A DNA stretch of 29,148 nucleotides from a virus, in the IMG/VR virus record IMGVR_UViG_3300025086_000159, positions 1 to 29,148 of that record; one strand, written 5' to 3'. Below the pieces are notes generated by a model that was not told the origin of the DNA, made no database searches, and saw only the letters and a list, made by a program, of their open reading frames with translations. Shown here in pieces: positions 7,168 through 14,396 of this stretch (positions are counted from its first letter, which is position 1; every line of letters starts with the position of its first letter). Made by a program: the position numbers and the translations under genes.

Positions 7168-8982
7168 ATGGAAAACAATACATTTTTTAATAGATTAAGA
7201 GGGTTATTTTCAACTAATACTATTGTCCGTAGGATTGGCAATAATAAACTAAAGGTTATAGATGTAAATAAAGCCCAAGCAAAAGAAAAACTTTCAACAA
7301 ACAGATTAATAGATAGGTTTAGTAAACTGCATTCTACAATGGGAGCAGTTAATCCAGCTAATGATCCAAACTTTCACACGTTAAAATTACAACTATATGG
7401 TGATTATGAAATAATGGATGAAGATTCAATTATATCAGCAGCATTAGATATCTATGCAGATGAATCTACTTTAAGAGATGAGTTTGGTGATGTACTAACT
7501 ATCAACAGTAAAAATGAAGAAGTGAAAAAAATTCTTCACAATTTATTTTACGATATAATAAATATTGAATTTAACTTATGGCCATGGGTTCGTAACATGT
7601 GTAAATATGGAGACTTCTATTTGAAGTTGGATATTGCTGAAAAGATGGGTATAATTGGTGTAACTCCTATATCTAGTTATGAAATGTATAGGCATGAAAA
7701 TTTTGACCCTAACAATCCGGAGCTAGTACAATTTGTACAAGATGCTTCGATGGGTGGACAATCTGGTTACAATTCTAAAGTTGCTAAAGTAGAATATGAT
7801 AATTATGAAATAGCTCACTTTAGATTATTATCAGATACAAACTTTTTACCTTATGGTAAATCTATGATTGAGCCATCAAGAAAGTGTTGGAAACAACTAA
7901 CTCTTATGGAAGATGCAATGATGATCCATAGAATTATGAGAGCACCAGAAAAAAGAATATTCAAAGTTGATATAGGTAATATACCTCCAGCAGAAGTAGA
8001 TACATATATGCAAAGAGTTATAAATAAATCAAAGAAAACTCCTTATGTAGATACTAAAACTGGACAATACGATTTGAAATATAATATGAATAATATGATG
8101 GAAGATTTCTATTTACCTGTAAGAGGTGGTCAATCTGGTACAGAAATAGATACACTTTCGGGTATGGAATGGACAGGTATCGATGACGTTAATTATCTAA
8201 AAGAAAGAATGTTTGCTGCATTGAAAATACCTAAAGCTTTTATTGGGTATGAAGAAGGCGTAGAAGGTAAAGCAACTCTTGCAGCACAAGACGTTAGGTT
8301 TGCAAGAACGATAGAAAGAATACAAAGAATATTAGTTTCAGAGCTTACAAAAATAGCAATTGTACATTTATATTCTCAAGGGTATAACGATGAAGATCTA
8401 GCAGATTTCGATTTGCAATTAACAAACCCTTCTACGATTTATCAACAAGAACAAATTGAATTATGGAATAGTAAAATACAATTAGCTAGAGAAATAAAAG
8501 ATACTCAAATACTTTCAGAAGATTGGGTTTATAAAAATGTATTCGAATTATCTGATGAAGATATTCAATCCGAAAGGGAAAAAGTAATTGCAGATGCTAA
8601 AGAAAGATTTAGAAAAATGCAATTAGAACAAGAAGGTAATGATCCATCCGTTTCTAAAGAATCACTTGGTACACCACATGCTCTTGCAATGGTAGATCAA
8701 GAAGAAGAAAGAGAACCTGGAGATGCAAATGCTTTTGAAATAAAAGGCAAAGTAGGCAGACCAGATGAAGGACCAAAATCAGGCCAACAAGATTCTGCAA
8801 GAGGAAGAGATCCTCTTGGTAAGGAAATTAGAAATAGAGAAGGTAAATTAAGTAATAATGTTAGAAGAAGAACAAACGCTTTGAAAAGAGAGTCAAATCT
8901 TTCTATAGCAAAAAATTTATTTAATAAAAGCAAAAACACTTCTATATTGAATGAAAACAGTCTATTAGATGATAACATTTAA
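7168..8982 (+). CDS. 20: Portal vertex protein (T4 gp20-like)
   Basis: A 604-residue portal protein forming the dodecameric ring at one vertex through which DNA enters and leaves. Family features include YGDYEIMDEDSIISAALDIY near residue 90, followed by ADEST, and GVEGKATLAAQDVRFARTIE around residues 360-380, characteristic of gp20-type portals. T4 gp20 is 524 residues; the extra length here is mostly a charged C-terminal tail (from about residue 490) rich in Glu, Lys and Arg that probably projects into the capsid. The gene follows terminase by 15 nt with a weak GGGTTAG ribosome binding site. A TGATATTTATA element begins 8 nt after its stop and probably starts the next transcription unit. Confidence 0.95.
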   Translation: MENNTFFNRLRGLFSTNTIVRRIGNNKLKVIDVNKAQAKEKLSTNRLIDRFSKLHSTMGAVNPANDPNFHTLKLQLYGDYEIMDEDSIISAALDIYADESTLRDEFGDVLTINSKNEEVKKILHNLFYDIINIEFNLWPWVRNMCKYGDFYLKLDIAEKMGIIGVTPISSYEMYRHENFDPNNPELVQFVQDASMGGQSGYNSKVAKVEYDNYEIAHFRLLSDTNFLPYGKSMIEPSRKCWKQLTLMEDAMMIHRIMRAPEKRIFKVDIGNIPPAEVDTYMQRVINKSKKTPYVDTKTGQYDLKYNMNNMMEDFYLPVRGGQSGTEIDTLSGMEWTGIDDVNYLKERMFAALKIPKAFIGYEEGVEGKATLAAQDVRFARTIERIQRILVSELTKIAIVHLYSQGYNDEDLADFDLQLTNPSTIYQQEQIELWNSKIQLAREIKDTQILSEDWVYKNVFELSDEDIQSEREKVIADAKERFRKMQLEQEGNDPSVSKESLGTPHALAMVDQEEEREPGDANAFEIKGKVGRPDEGPKSGQQDSARGRDPLGKEIRNREGKLSNNVRRRTNALKRESNLSIAKNLFNKSKNTSILNENSLLDDNI

Positions 8983-8990
8983 TAGTTATA

Positions 8991-9001
8991 TGATATTTAT
9001 A
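8991..9001 (+). promoter_or_regulatory. Putative late-promoter motif TGATATTTATA
   Basis: Exact motif copy in the gap after the portal gene, 17 nt before the ATG at 9019. It would drive the prohead core block up to the terminator at 12791-12823. Confidence 0.65.
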
Positions 9002-9018
9002 AGAAATAGGCAGAGAAG

Positions 9019-9879
9019 ATGAAATATAAAAAATTGAAACACTCTAAATTCAAAAATACAGGTGTATTGTTTGAACTACTGGTAAGACAAATTACTAGTG
9101 ACACTTTGAACGGTGTAAAGAAATCTCCTGCTATAAAAATATTAGAAACGCATTTTAATTCTAAAACTAATATTAGAAAAGAAATACAAATGTATCATAC
9201 TTTGCAAAATCAAAAGTTTAATACAGAAGATAAAGCTAATAGATTTATAGATGCAGTTATAAGAGAATATGCTAAAATTAATAGAACAGCATTAAGAAAA
9301 GAGAAATATAATTTGATTAAAGAAATAAAGCTAAATTATAATCTAGAAGCTTTTTTCAAAACTAAAATTTCAAATTATAAAATGAATGCATCTATTGCTA
9401 AAACTTTAGATAAAGATTATGTAAACCCAGCAGATAAGGTAAGATCAAGATATACTATCATAGAATCTATAACTGGTAAATCTTCAGAAGTTGGAAAACA
9501 AAAAGCAACTGTCTTAAAAGAATTTTCACAAGGCGATAAAGATCTAAGGATATTATCTTATAATATATTGCTAGAAAAGTTCAATGCTAAATATGGAAAA
9601 CTTAGTATTTCGCAAAAGAGATTGTTAAAAGAATATATTAATAATGTTTCAAATACTGAGAGGTTAAAGAAATATGCAGACTCTGAAGTTATAAAGCTTG
9701 CAAATAGCTTAAGTAAATGTGAAACAAGGGTTAATGATAAAATTGTAAAAATAAAAATAGCTGAAGTAAAAACGCAATTGTTAAAAATACAAGGCGAAAA
9801 GAAAATAAAAGATTTACATCTAGTTTCTTTGCTTCGTTCTTATGATTTAATAAAGGAGTTGAAAAATGTCTCTAAATAA
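9019..9879 (+). CDS. Conserved-looking head-core region protein, unknown
   Basis: A 286-residue, very Lys-rich, helical protein. Its N-terminus contains FKNTGVLFELLVRQITSDTL, a well-ordered segment that I remember, without being able to check, from proteins next to the portal in marine T4-like phages. No enzyme motif or membrane segment is seen. It follows a TGATATTTATA element and a weak GAGAAG ribosome binding site, and overlaps the next gene by 14 nt. Its place between portal and prohead protease, where T4 carries the core genes 67 and 68, suggests a prohead core or head-assembly role. The sequence gives no direct proof, and it is much longer than T4 gp67 or gp68. Confidence 0.6.
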   Translation: MKYKKLKHSKFKNTGVLFELLVRQITSDTLNGVKKSPAIKILETHFNSKTNIRKEIQMYHTLQNQKFNTEDKANRFIDAVIREYAKINRTALRKEKYNLIKEIKLNYNLEAFFKTKISNYKMNASIAKTLDKDYVNPADKVRSRYTIIESITGKSSEVGKQKATVLKEFSQGDKDLRILSYNILLEKFNAKYGKLSISQKRLLKEYINNVSNTERLKKYADSEVIKLANSLSKCETRVNDKIVKIKIAEVKTQLLKIQGEKKIKDLHLVSLLRSYDLIKELKNVSK

Positions 9880-10312
9880 AAAATTGAAAGAATTAGAAGA
9901 TAAATTCAAAGAGGAAGAAATAGAAGAAGCAAACACAACTGCAGATGCAGGAGGTGAATACAATACAAAATATGCTTTTGGCAAAAAGAAAAAGAAAGAC
10001 TTAGAAGTTGGCGGTTATAAGAAAGTTAAAGAGTCTAAGTTTATGACTTTAGCAAAAGCAACTTTGATGAATGAAGTATCTTATAAAGAATATAAGAAAG
10101 ACGAATCAGCAACTTCAAAACAAAAAGTAAATAGAGCTATAAAAGAAATTAATAGTAAGCTATATAAAATTGAACATATAGTCAACCAGAATATAAAATT
10201 AAAATCTGAATCGGGAGTAGATGAATCTAAATATTGGAAATCTACTAGAAGTAATCTTGCAAAGATATCAGAGAAAATGAATAGAATATCAAATAGGTTA
10301 AGAAGATTTTAA
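9866..10312 (+). CDS. Small basic prohead-region protein, unknown
   Basis: A 148-residue protein. It begins with an acidic helix (residues 1-25) followed by a linker TTADAGGEYNTKYAFGKKKK. The C-terminal half is helical and charged (from about residue 70), ending RISNRLRRF. A TLMNE tripeptide context around residue 68 and (I/L)-x-E sites could be cut by the prohead protease. The start has a good AAAGGAG ribosome binding site and lies inside the end of the previous gene. The last base of its stop is the first base of the next ATG. By position and composition it is a candidate prohead core protein analogous to T4 gp67 or gp68, but homology is not visible. Confidence 0.55.
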   Translation: MSLNKKLKELEDKFKEEEIEEANTTADAGGEYNTKYAFGKKKKKDLEVGGYKKVKESKFMTLAKATLMNEVSYKEYKKDESATSKQKVNRAIKEINSKLYKIEHIVNQNIKLKSESGVDESKYWKSTRSNLAKISEKMNRISNRLRRF

Positions 10313-10449
10313 TGAAAAAGAAAAAGACTATATTAAAAGAAAAACTAGAAAAAGAAGATCTAGCAAGAATACGAAAAATAATTCGTTCTGAAATTGCTGA
10401 ACTGTTTTTTGATTTATATAGAAAAAGAACCGTTTGGAGCAAGCAATGA
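10312..10449 (+). CDS. 45-residue charged mini-protein between core gene and protease
   Basis: An ORF of 45 codons that a length filter would miss. It starts at an ATG overlapping the upstream stop (TAATG at 10310-10314) and stops at a TGA overlapping the gp21 start (ATGA at 10446-10449), so it fills the gap exactly. The protein is highly charged and helical, with LARIRKIIRSEIAELFFDLY in the middle and an aromatic/basic C-terminus (RKRTVWSKQ). The perfect overlap at both ends is the main evidence that it is real. The IRKII-(S/K)-E segment resembles the N-terminus of the 11803 product. Possible roles are a core component or a coupling peptide for the protease; the function is unknown. Confidence 0.6.
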   Translation: MKKKKTILKEKLEKEDLARIRKIIRSEIAELFFDLYRKRTVWSKQ

Positions 10450-11078
10450 AAAATATTTTAATAGATACTATACCATTTAATGTAAGCCCAGAACTGATCA
10501 AAGAATCAGAAGAAAAAAATAACGGAAGAGTTATTGTTACTGGTGTTCTACAAAGAGCTGGAGCTAAAAATCAAAATGGTAGAATTTATCCAAAAGAAAT
10601 TTTAGTTAGAGAAGCTGAAAAATATGCAAAGACTGAAATAGCAGAAAGAAGAGCTTTAGGCGAATTAGATCACCCAGATTCTTCTGTTGTTAATTTGCAA
10701 AATGCTTCACACAATATAAATAAGATATGGTGGAAAGACAACGATTTAATGGGACAAGTAGAAGTACTTGGAACTCCTTCTGGTAATATACTAAAGGAAT
10801 TGTTAAAAGCTAATATAAAATTGGGAATATCTTCTAGAGGTATGGGATCCGTTAAACAATTATCCGAAGATGGCACATTAGAAGTACAAGGCGATTTTGA
10901 ATTAGTTTGTTGGGATTTTGTAAGTAACCCTTCAACTCATGGAGCTTTTATGCATCCAGTAAACGAATCTGTTACAAAAACTATTGTAAATAATAAATAC
11001 GAAAAAGTAAACTCTATAATAAACGAAATACTTTGCGACTTAACATGCAAATGTTCTTTACCTAGAAGGAGAAAATAA
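10446..11078 (+). CDS. 21: Prohead core protease (T4 gp21-like, peptidase S77)
   Basis: A 210-residue serine protease, close to T4 gp21 in size. Key motifs: GRIYPKE at residues 45-51, GELDHPDSS with catalytic His76, and GISSRGMGS with the nucleophile at Ser129 or Ser130. Within the prohead it should cut scaffold, core and capsid proteins after (I/L)-x-E and then itself. I chose ATG 10446 because GGAG lies 6 nt upstream and the ATG overlaps the preceding stop. An in-frame TTG at 10434 would overlap that ribosome binding site and is not credible. The C-terminus is short and Cys/Arg-rich (CDLTCKCSLPRRRK). The stop shares a base with the next start. Confidence 0.92.
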   Translation: MKNILIDTIPFNVSPELIKESEEKNNGRVIVTGVLQRAGAKNQNGRIYPKEILVREAEKYAKTEIAERRALGELDHPDSSVVNLQNASHNINKIWWKDNDLMGQVEVLGTPSGNILKELLKANIKLGISSRGMGSVKQLSEDGTLEVQGDFELVCWDFVSNPSTHGAFMHPVNESVTKTIVNNKYEKVNSIINEILCDLTCKCSLPRRRK

Positions 11079-11800
11079 TGAAATTAAAAAGAATACTAAA
11101 AGAAAATGAAGAAGCTCAAGCTAAGTCTTTAACAAGAGAACAGAAAAGAGCTATTATCGATTCAGTTTCTAAATTCAATGAATACGGTAAATCTGTATAC
11201 AGAGAATCAGATATTAAAGAAATGGTTAAAACAATAAAAGAGCTTTCAGCAAATGCTTCTGAATTAGCTGTAAACGAAGCTGGTGATTGGTTTGATGGTA
11301 TCTCCGTAAAAAGAGATATGAAAGAAGTAAACGCTTCGGTTAGTTTATTTGAAAAGACTGCAAATGAAATAGCAACACTTCAACAAAGACTAGAATCTGT
11401 ATTTGAAGATGTAGGTCATAAGCTTGGTAAATATTACGAAATCAAAGAAGAACTAGATAAGATAGACGATAAAGAAGCTGAAACTGATTATGACGACCTC
11501 GAAGATAAAGACATAGATAACGACGGAGACACAGATGATTCAGATGAGTACTTACATCACAAACTAGGAGTTGTAGCAAAGAAAACTGAAGGTATATCTT
11601 TAAGCAAATTGAAAAATGAAGCTGCTCCTAAAATGAGAAAGAATCCAGAAGCTGAAAAAATTGACAAAATATATAAAGCAGCATATCTTCTAAGAAAAGG
11701 TGGAGCTGGTAATAGATATGGAAAAGAATTTGAATCTGCTAAAAAGAAAGCACTTAAAGCTTTAGCAGATATGTATAAATATTCAAAGATAGGAGTGTAA
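11078..11800 (+). CDS. Head-region protein with EF-hand/dockerin-like calcium loop
   Basis: A 240-residue, mostly helical protein. Residues 145-156 read DIDNDGDTDDSD, with acidic side chains at loop positions 1, 3, 5, 7, 9 and 12 and Gly at 6, the pattern of a calcium-binding dockerin or EF-hand loop. The flanks are acidic (DYDDLEDKD before, EYLHHKLG after). The N-terminus MKLKRILKENEEAQ resembles capsid-targeting peptides and holds L-K-E, a possible gp21 cleavage site. The C-terminal 50 residues are Lys/Ala-rich helix. It starts on the last base of the gp21 stop with an AAGGAG ribosome binding site. A prohead core or internal protein stabilised by calcium is the best guess; no T4 counterpart is recognised. 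Confidence 0.6.
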   Translation: MKLKRILKENEEAQAKSLTREQKRAIIDSVSKFNEYGKSVYRESDIKEMVKTIKELSANASELAVNEAGDWFDGISVKRDMKEVNASVSLFEKTANEIATLQQRLESVFEDVGHKLGKYYEIKEELDKIDDKEAETDYDDLEDKDIDNDGDTDDSDEYLHHKLGVVAKKTEGISLSKLKNEAAPKMRKNPEAEKIDKIYKAAYLLRKGGAGNRYGKEFESAKKKALKALADMYKYSKIGV

Positions 11801-11802
11801 CA

Positions 11803-12759
11803 ATGAATTCTGAAACAATTAGAAAAATAATTAAAGAAGAATTACAAGCTCTTCTACTAACAGAAAAATTTCAATCTAAAAAGCTTACAAATTTATACTC
11901 TTTACTTTCAGCTGAAAGATGGTCTGGAGGAAAAAAGATATTTGATAAAATAGCTAGAGCTAAATCTTTTGATTGGGCAAATACACCGGACTCTGCAGTT
12001 AAGAAAGCAACATCTGGTAATGCAGATGCTAATACCTTAAATATATTTGTAGTAACTAAGGCAAAGCAAAATACTAGAGATAGAAGCTACGGTTATAATA
12101 CTGTTAGGCCTGGTTTACTTGGTATGACTTTAGGAAAGAAAGTATTAGGTGGTAATGGTAACATAGTTTCTAAAAGAGGCGATAGAGCTGGAGAAGATTA
12201 TACTAAGAAAGGTATTCATAACTTCAAAGCTTTCAATGAATTTTCAGACGAAGTTTATCAAATAAACATAGTTGGCATTCCAAGCTCAGCTGATGTTCAA
12301 AAATCAAGAGCAGAAGCAAAAGATGGTGCAGCTGCTTTAATGACAGCAAGAGATGTACTAAGAAAGAATAAACAAAGATATCAAGATGCTTTAACTATGA
12401 AAGCTGGAGAAGGCGGTTGGAAATCAGCAAGAGATATGGTAAAAAGAGCAACAGATATATTTACAAATGCAATTGGTAATCACACTAAAATGTTATCTAA
12501 TGGTATGTACATGAATACATGGAATAACGAATATGGTAATGCTTCAAATTTATATAGTAGCATAATGGATAAATTCAAAAGATTCCAAGAGCAAAACAAA
12601 TCTGCTATGAAATATAAAGCTGATGGAAGAGAAATGAAATATCATACAGATAGAATGGCTGGAACATTAAAAGACATGCAAGATTTATTCAAAGATTTTG
12701 CTAAAAGAATGAAACAATTGGAAAATGCTAAACCAGAAAAAATCAAAGCAGGTTGGTAA
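11803..12759 (+). CDS. Unknown protein of the prohead block (318 aa)
   Basis: A 318-residue protein without recognisable enzyme motifs. The N-terminus ETIRKIIKEELQALLLTEKF is an amphipathic helix with I-K-E and L-T-E tripeptides, suitable as a capsid-targeting peptide removed by the gp21-type protease. The middle is Gly/Asn-rich with GYNTVRPGLLGMTLGKK. The C-terminal 130 residues are helical, Lys/Met-rich, and end KPEKIKAGW. An AGGAG ribosome binding site precedes the ATG, 2 nt after the previous stop. A strong terminator follows 31 nt after the stop, so this is the last gene of the unit. Packaging inside the head and possible injection with DNA is a hypothesis from the N-terminus and context only. 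Confidence 0.55.
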   Translation: MNSETIRKIIKEELQALLLTEKFQSKKLTNLYSLLSAERWSGGKKIFDKIARAKSFDWANTPDSAVKKATSGNADANTLNIFVVTKAKQNTRDRSYGYNTVRPGLLGMTLGKKVLGGNGNIVSKRGDRAGEDYTKKGIHNFKAFNEFSDEVYQINIVGIPSSADVQKSRAEAKDGAAALMTARDVLRKNKQRYQDALTMKAGEGGWKSARDMVKRATDIFTNAIGNHTKMLSNGMYMNTWNNEYGNASNLYSSIMDKFKRFQEQNKSAMKYKADGREMKYHTDRMAGTLKDMQDLFKDFAKRMKQLENAKPEKIKAGW

Positions 12760-12790
12760 TAAAAAATAATCATCGCTCTCAATAAAAAAG

Positions 12791-12823
12791 TTGGCTTATT
12801 CTTTGGATAAGTCAATTTTTTTT
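12791..12823 (+). terminator. Intrinsic terminator after the prohead block
   Basis: A 9-bp stem with one G-U pair (TTGGCTTAT at 12791-12799 with ATAAGTCAA at 12807-12815), a 7-nt loop and a T8 tract at 12816-12823. Confidence 0.85.
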
Positions 12824-12827
12824 GTTA

Positions 12828-12841
12828 TATTAGTACTAATA
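12828..12841. promoter_or_regulatory. 14-bp perfect palindrome upstream of bS21
   Basis: TATTAGTACTAATA is a perfect palindrome starting 4 nt after the terminator T-tract and ending 28 nt before the bS21 ATG. Its size and place suit an operator or dimer-binding site at a promoter. The TGATATTTATA motif is absent here, so this gene may be controlled differently from its neighbours. No convincing -35/-10 pair could be fixed. Confidence 0.4.
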
Positions 12842-12869
12842 ATATTAATTCACTAAAAACAATAATACT

Positions 12870-13205
12870 ATGGGTAAATTTATTCCTAAAGACAGGTCTG
12901 GTAAGCCTATTAAAAATTACCGCAAAAGACACGAATTTATAATGCCGGGAGTTCCATCTGGAGTCAAAGTTCCAGGGACATCGTCTGGAGATGTAGAAAA
13001 AGCTCTTAAAATATTTAAGAGACAAATGAAAGACAGCGGAACATTAGAAGAATTAAGAGATAGAAGATATTTCATTAAGGAATCTAAGAAAAGAGTTATA
13101 CAAAAAGAAAAAGCAGTAAGAGCTCAACAAAAGCATGACAGATGGAGAAAAGCTCATGATAAAAATCACATCTGGACTGCAATAATAGACGGCAAGGCGC
13201 AATAA
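12870..13205 (+). CDS. rpsU: Phage-encoded ribosomal protein bS21
   Basis: A 111-residue basic protein. Residues 31-95 follow the bS21 pattern: VKV, then VEKALKIFKRQMKDSGTLEE, LRDRRYFIKESKKR and a Lys/Arg/Gln/Ala-rich helix (QKEKAVRAQQK). The FIK-S--KR stretch looks somewhat closer to Bacteroidota bS21 than to the enterobacterial FYEKP form. Cellular bS21 is about 65-70 residues; here there is a 30-residue basic N-terminal extension and a C-terminal tail (IWTAIIDGKA). bS21 sits near the 3' end of 16S rRNA and influences initiation. Phage copies are known from aquatic phages and probably replace the host protein on ribosomes late in infection. There is no Shine-Dalgarno before the ATG, unlike most neighbours. 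A start at ATG 12942 (87 residues) is possible but also lacks one. The gene stands alone between two terminators. Confidence 0.85.
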   Translation: MGKFIPKDRSGKPIKNYRKRHEFIMPGVPSGVKVPGTSSGDVEKALKIFKRQMKDSGTLEELRDRRYFIKESKKRVIQKEKAVRAQQKHDRWRKAHDKNHIWTAIIDGKAQ

Positions 13206-13217
13206 TAACCATTTAAG

Positions 13218-13271
13218 GCATCTAATTTAGGTAATATATAAAAATATTGCCTAAATTGTTGCGGTTTTTTT
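13218..13271 (+). terminator. Terminator hairpin after bS21
   Basis: A 14-bp stem with one T-G wobble (AATTTAGGTAATAT at 13224-13237 with ATATTGCCTAAATT at 13244-13257) and a 6-nt loop. A further GCA/TGC pairing lies outside an internal loop (13218-13220 with 13260-13262). A T7 tract follows at 13265-13271. Confidence 0.75.
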
Positions 13272-13290
13272 AGTCTTTTCATATATTCCT

Positions 13291-13301
13291 ATATATTTAT
13301 A
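13291..13301 (+). promoter_or_regulatory. Late-promoter motif variant ATATATTTATA
   Basis: Matches the recurrent motif except for the first two bases (AT for TG). It lies just after the bS21 terminator and 120 nt before the scaffold ATG, which would give the longest leader in the window. Confidence 0.45.
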
Positions 13302-13370
13302 TTCACAAACGATATACAAAAATGCGTTATCTATTCTAATATAATGCAGTATATGAAAAACAATCGATAT

Positions 13371-13390
13371 TAAGGTTCATAATAACCTTA
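13371..13390 (+). promoter_or_regulatory. Hairpin in the scaffold gene leader
   Basis: TAAGGTT (13371-13377) and AACCTTA (13384-13390) form a perfect 7-bp stem with a 6-nt loop. It ends about 20 nt before the AAAGGAG ribosome binding site of the scaffold gene, with no T-tract, so it is more likely a leader structure than a terminator. Confidence 0.4.
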
Positions 13391-13421
13391 CTTCCAAATT
13401 ACATATTAAAGGAGAGAAATA

Positions 13422-14357
13422 ATGTCAAAAGACTTATTGAAAGAAGCTATTGCTGACGCGAAGGCTGTTAGAGAAACTGCAATTGCAAACGCAAAATTAG
13501 CTTTAGAAGAAGCTTTTACTCCAAAACTACAATCTATGCTATCTGCAAAGATACAGGAAGAAGAAGAATTAGAGGAAACTGAATTAGCTGACGAAGATAC
13601 TGCACCGAATGCAGAGGAAATGGCAATGGCTGATGAAACAACTGATTTAGCTGCTGAAAATGATGAAACAGAAGAAGCAGCAGAACCTGCAGAAGAGATG
13701 GCTTATGGTGAAGGTGAAGAAGTAGAAGAAGGTGAAGACACTGAGGAAGGTATCAAAGAAGACGAAGAAGTTGAAGAAACTGAAGACGTTGAAGAAGATG
13801 CTGAACTAGAAGAAATCATCAAAGAATTAGAGGAAGAGGATGACGAAGTATCAGAAGAAGAAACTATGGACGAAGCTGAAGATGTTGAAGAAGCTGAAGA
13901 AGTAGAAGAAGACGAAGATATGGACGAAAGCCTAGACCTTGACGAAGTAATTAAATCATTACAAGAAGAAGAAATGGAAGAAGAAGAAGTTGAAGAAGTT
14001 GATGAACTTGAAGAAGCATATAAGACTATTAGATCTTTGAAAGCTACAATCAATGAAGTTAATTTGCTTAATGCAAAACTTTTATTTTCTAACAAATTAT
14101 TCAGAAGTAACGACTTAAATGAATCGCAAAAAATGAAAGTAATCGAAACTTTCGATAGAGCAGGTTCTGTAAGAGAAGTTAAATTAGTTTATACTACTTT
14201 AGCTGAATCATTAACAGCATATACTCCATCAAGAAAGAAAAGAGTAACTGAAGGCTTTGCATCAAAAACTTCTAAATCGACTGCACCTAAGAAAGGTGTT
14301 ATAGTTGAAAGTAATGACTTTGCTAATAGAATGAAAAAATTAGCTGGTCTATTGTAA
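13422..14357 (+). CDS. 22: Prohead scaffold/core protein (T4 gp22-like)
   Basis: A 311-residue scaffold protein. The N-terminal 40 residues form an Ala/Glu-rich helix (MSKDLLKEAIADAKAVRETA). Residues 48-200 are an extremely acidic, low-complexity Glu/Asp stretch. The C-terminal 110 residues are helical and turn basic, ending DFANRMKKLAGLL, the style of gp22 C-termini that bind the capsid lattice. It forms the core on which the capsid shell assembles and is degraded by the protease; several (I/L)-x-E sites are present. Its place directly before the major capsid gene matches T4 synteny. A strong AAAGGAG precedes the ATG. The unit is preceded by a 216-nt gap holding a terminator, a promoter-like motif and a hairpin. 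Confidence 0.88.
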   Translation: MSKDLLKEAIADAKAVRETAIANAKLALEEAFTPKLQSMLSAKIQEEEELEETELADEDTAPNAEEMAMADETTDLAAENDETEEAAEPAEEMAYGEGEEVEEGEDTEEGIKEDEEVEETEDVEEDAELEEIIKELEEEDDEVSEEETMDEAEDVEEAEEVEEDEDMDESLDLDEVIKSLQEEEMEEEEVEEVDELEEAYKTIRSLKATINEVNLLNAKLLFSNKLFRSNDLNESQKMKVIETFDRAGSVREVKLVYTTLAESLTAYTPSRKKRVTEGFASKTSKSTAPKKGVIVESNDFANRMKKLAGLL

Positions 14358-14396
14358 AACGAATTAATAATTTTAGAAATTAATAGGAGACAAAAA

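Noticed and set aside
10434-10445. TTG start for the prohead protease
   Set aside because: It covers the GGAG ribosome binding site at 10436-10439 that serves the ATG at 10446.
11774-11781. TATAAATA, the T4 late-promoter box, 21 nt before the 11803 gene
   Set aside because: It encodes Met-Tyr-Lys-Tyr within the previous gene, and similar strings occur inside other genes (for example in portal and the second kinase), so it is not specific here.
13703-14095. Ser-rich minus-strand ORF opposite the scaffold gene
   Set aside because: The poly-Ser sequence is simply the antisense of Glu/Asp codons (GAA/GAT) of gp22.
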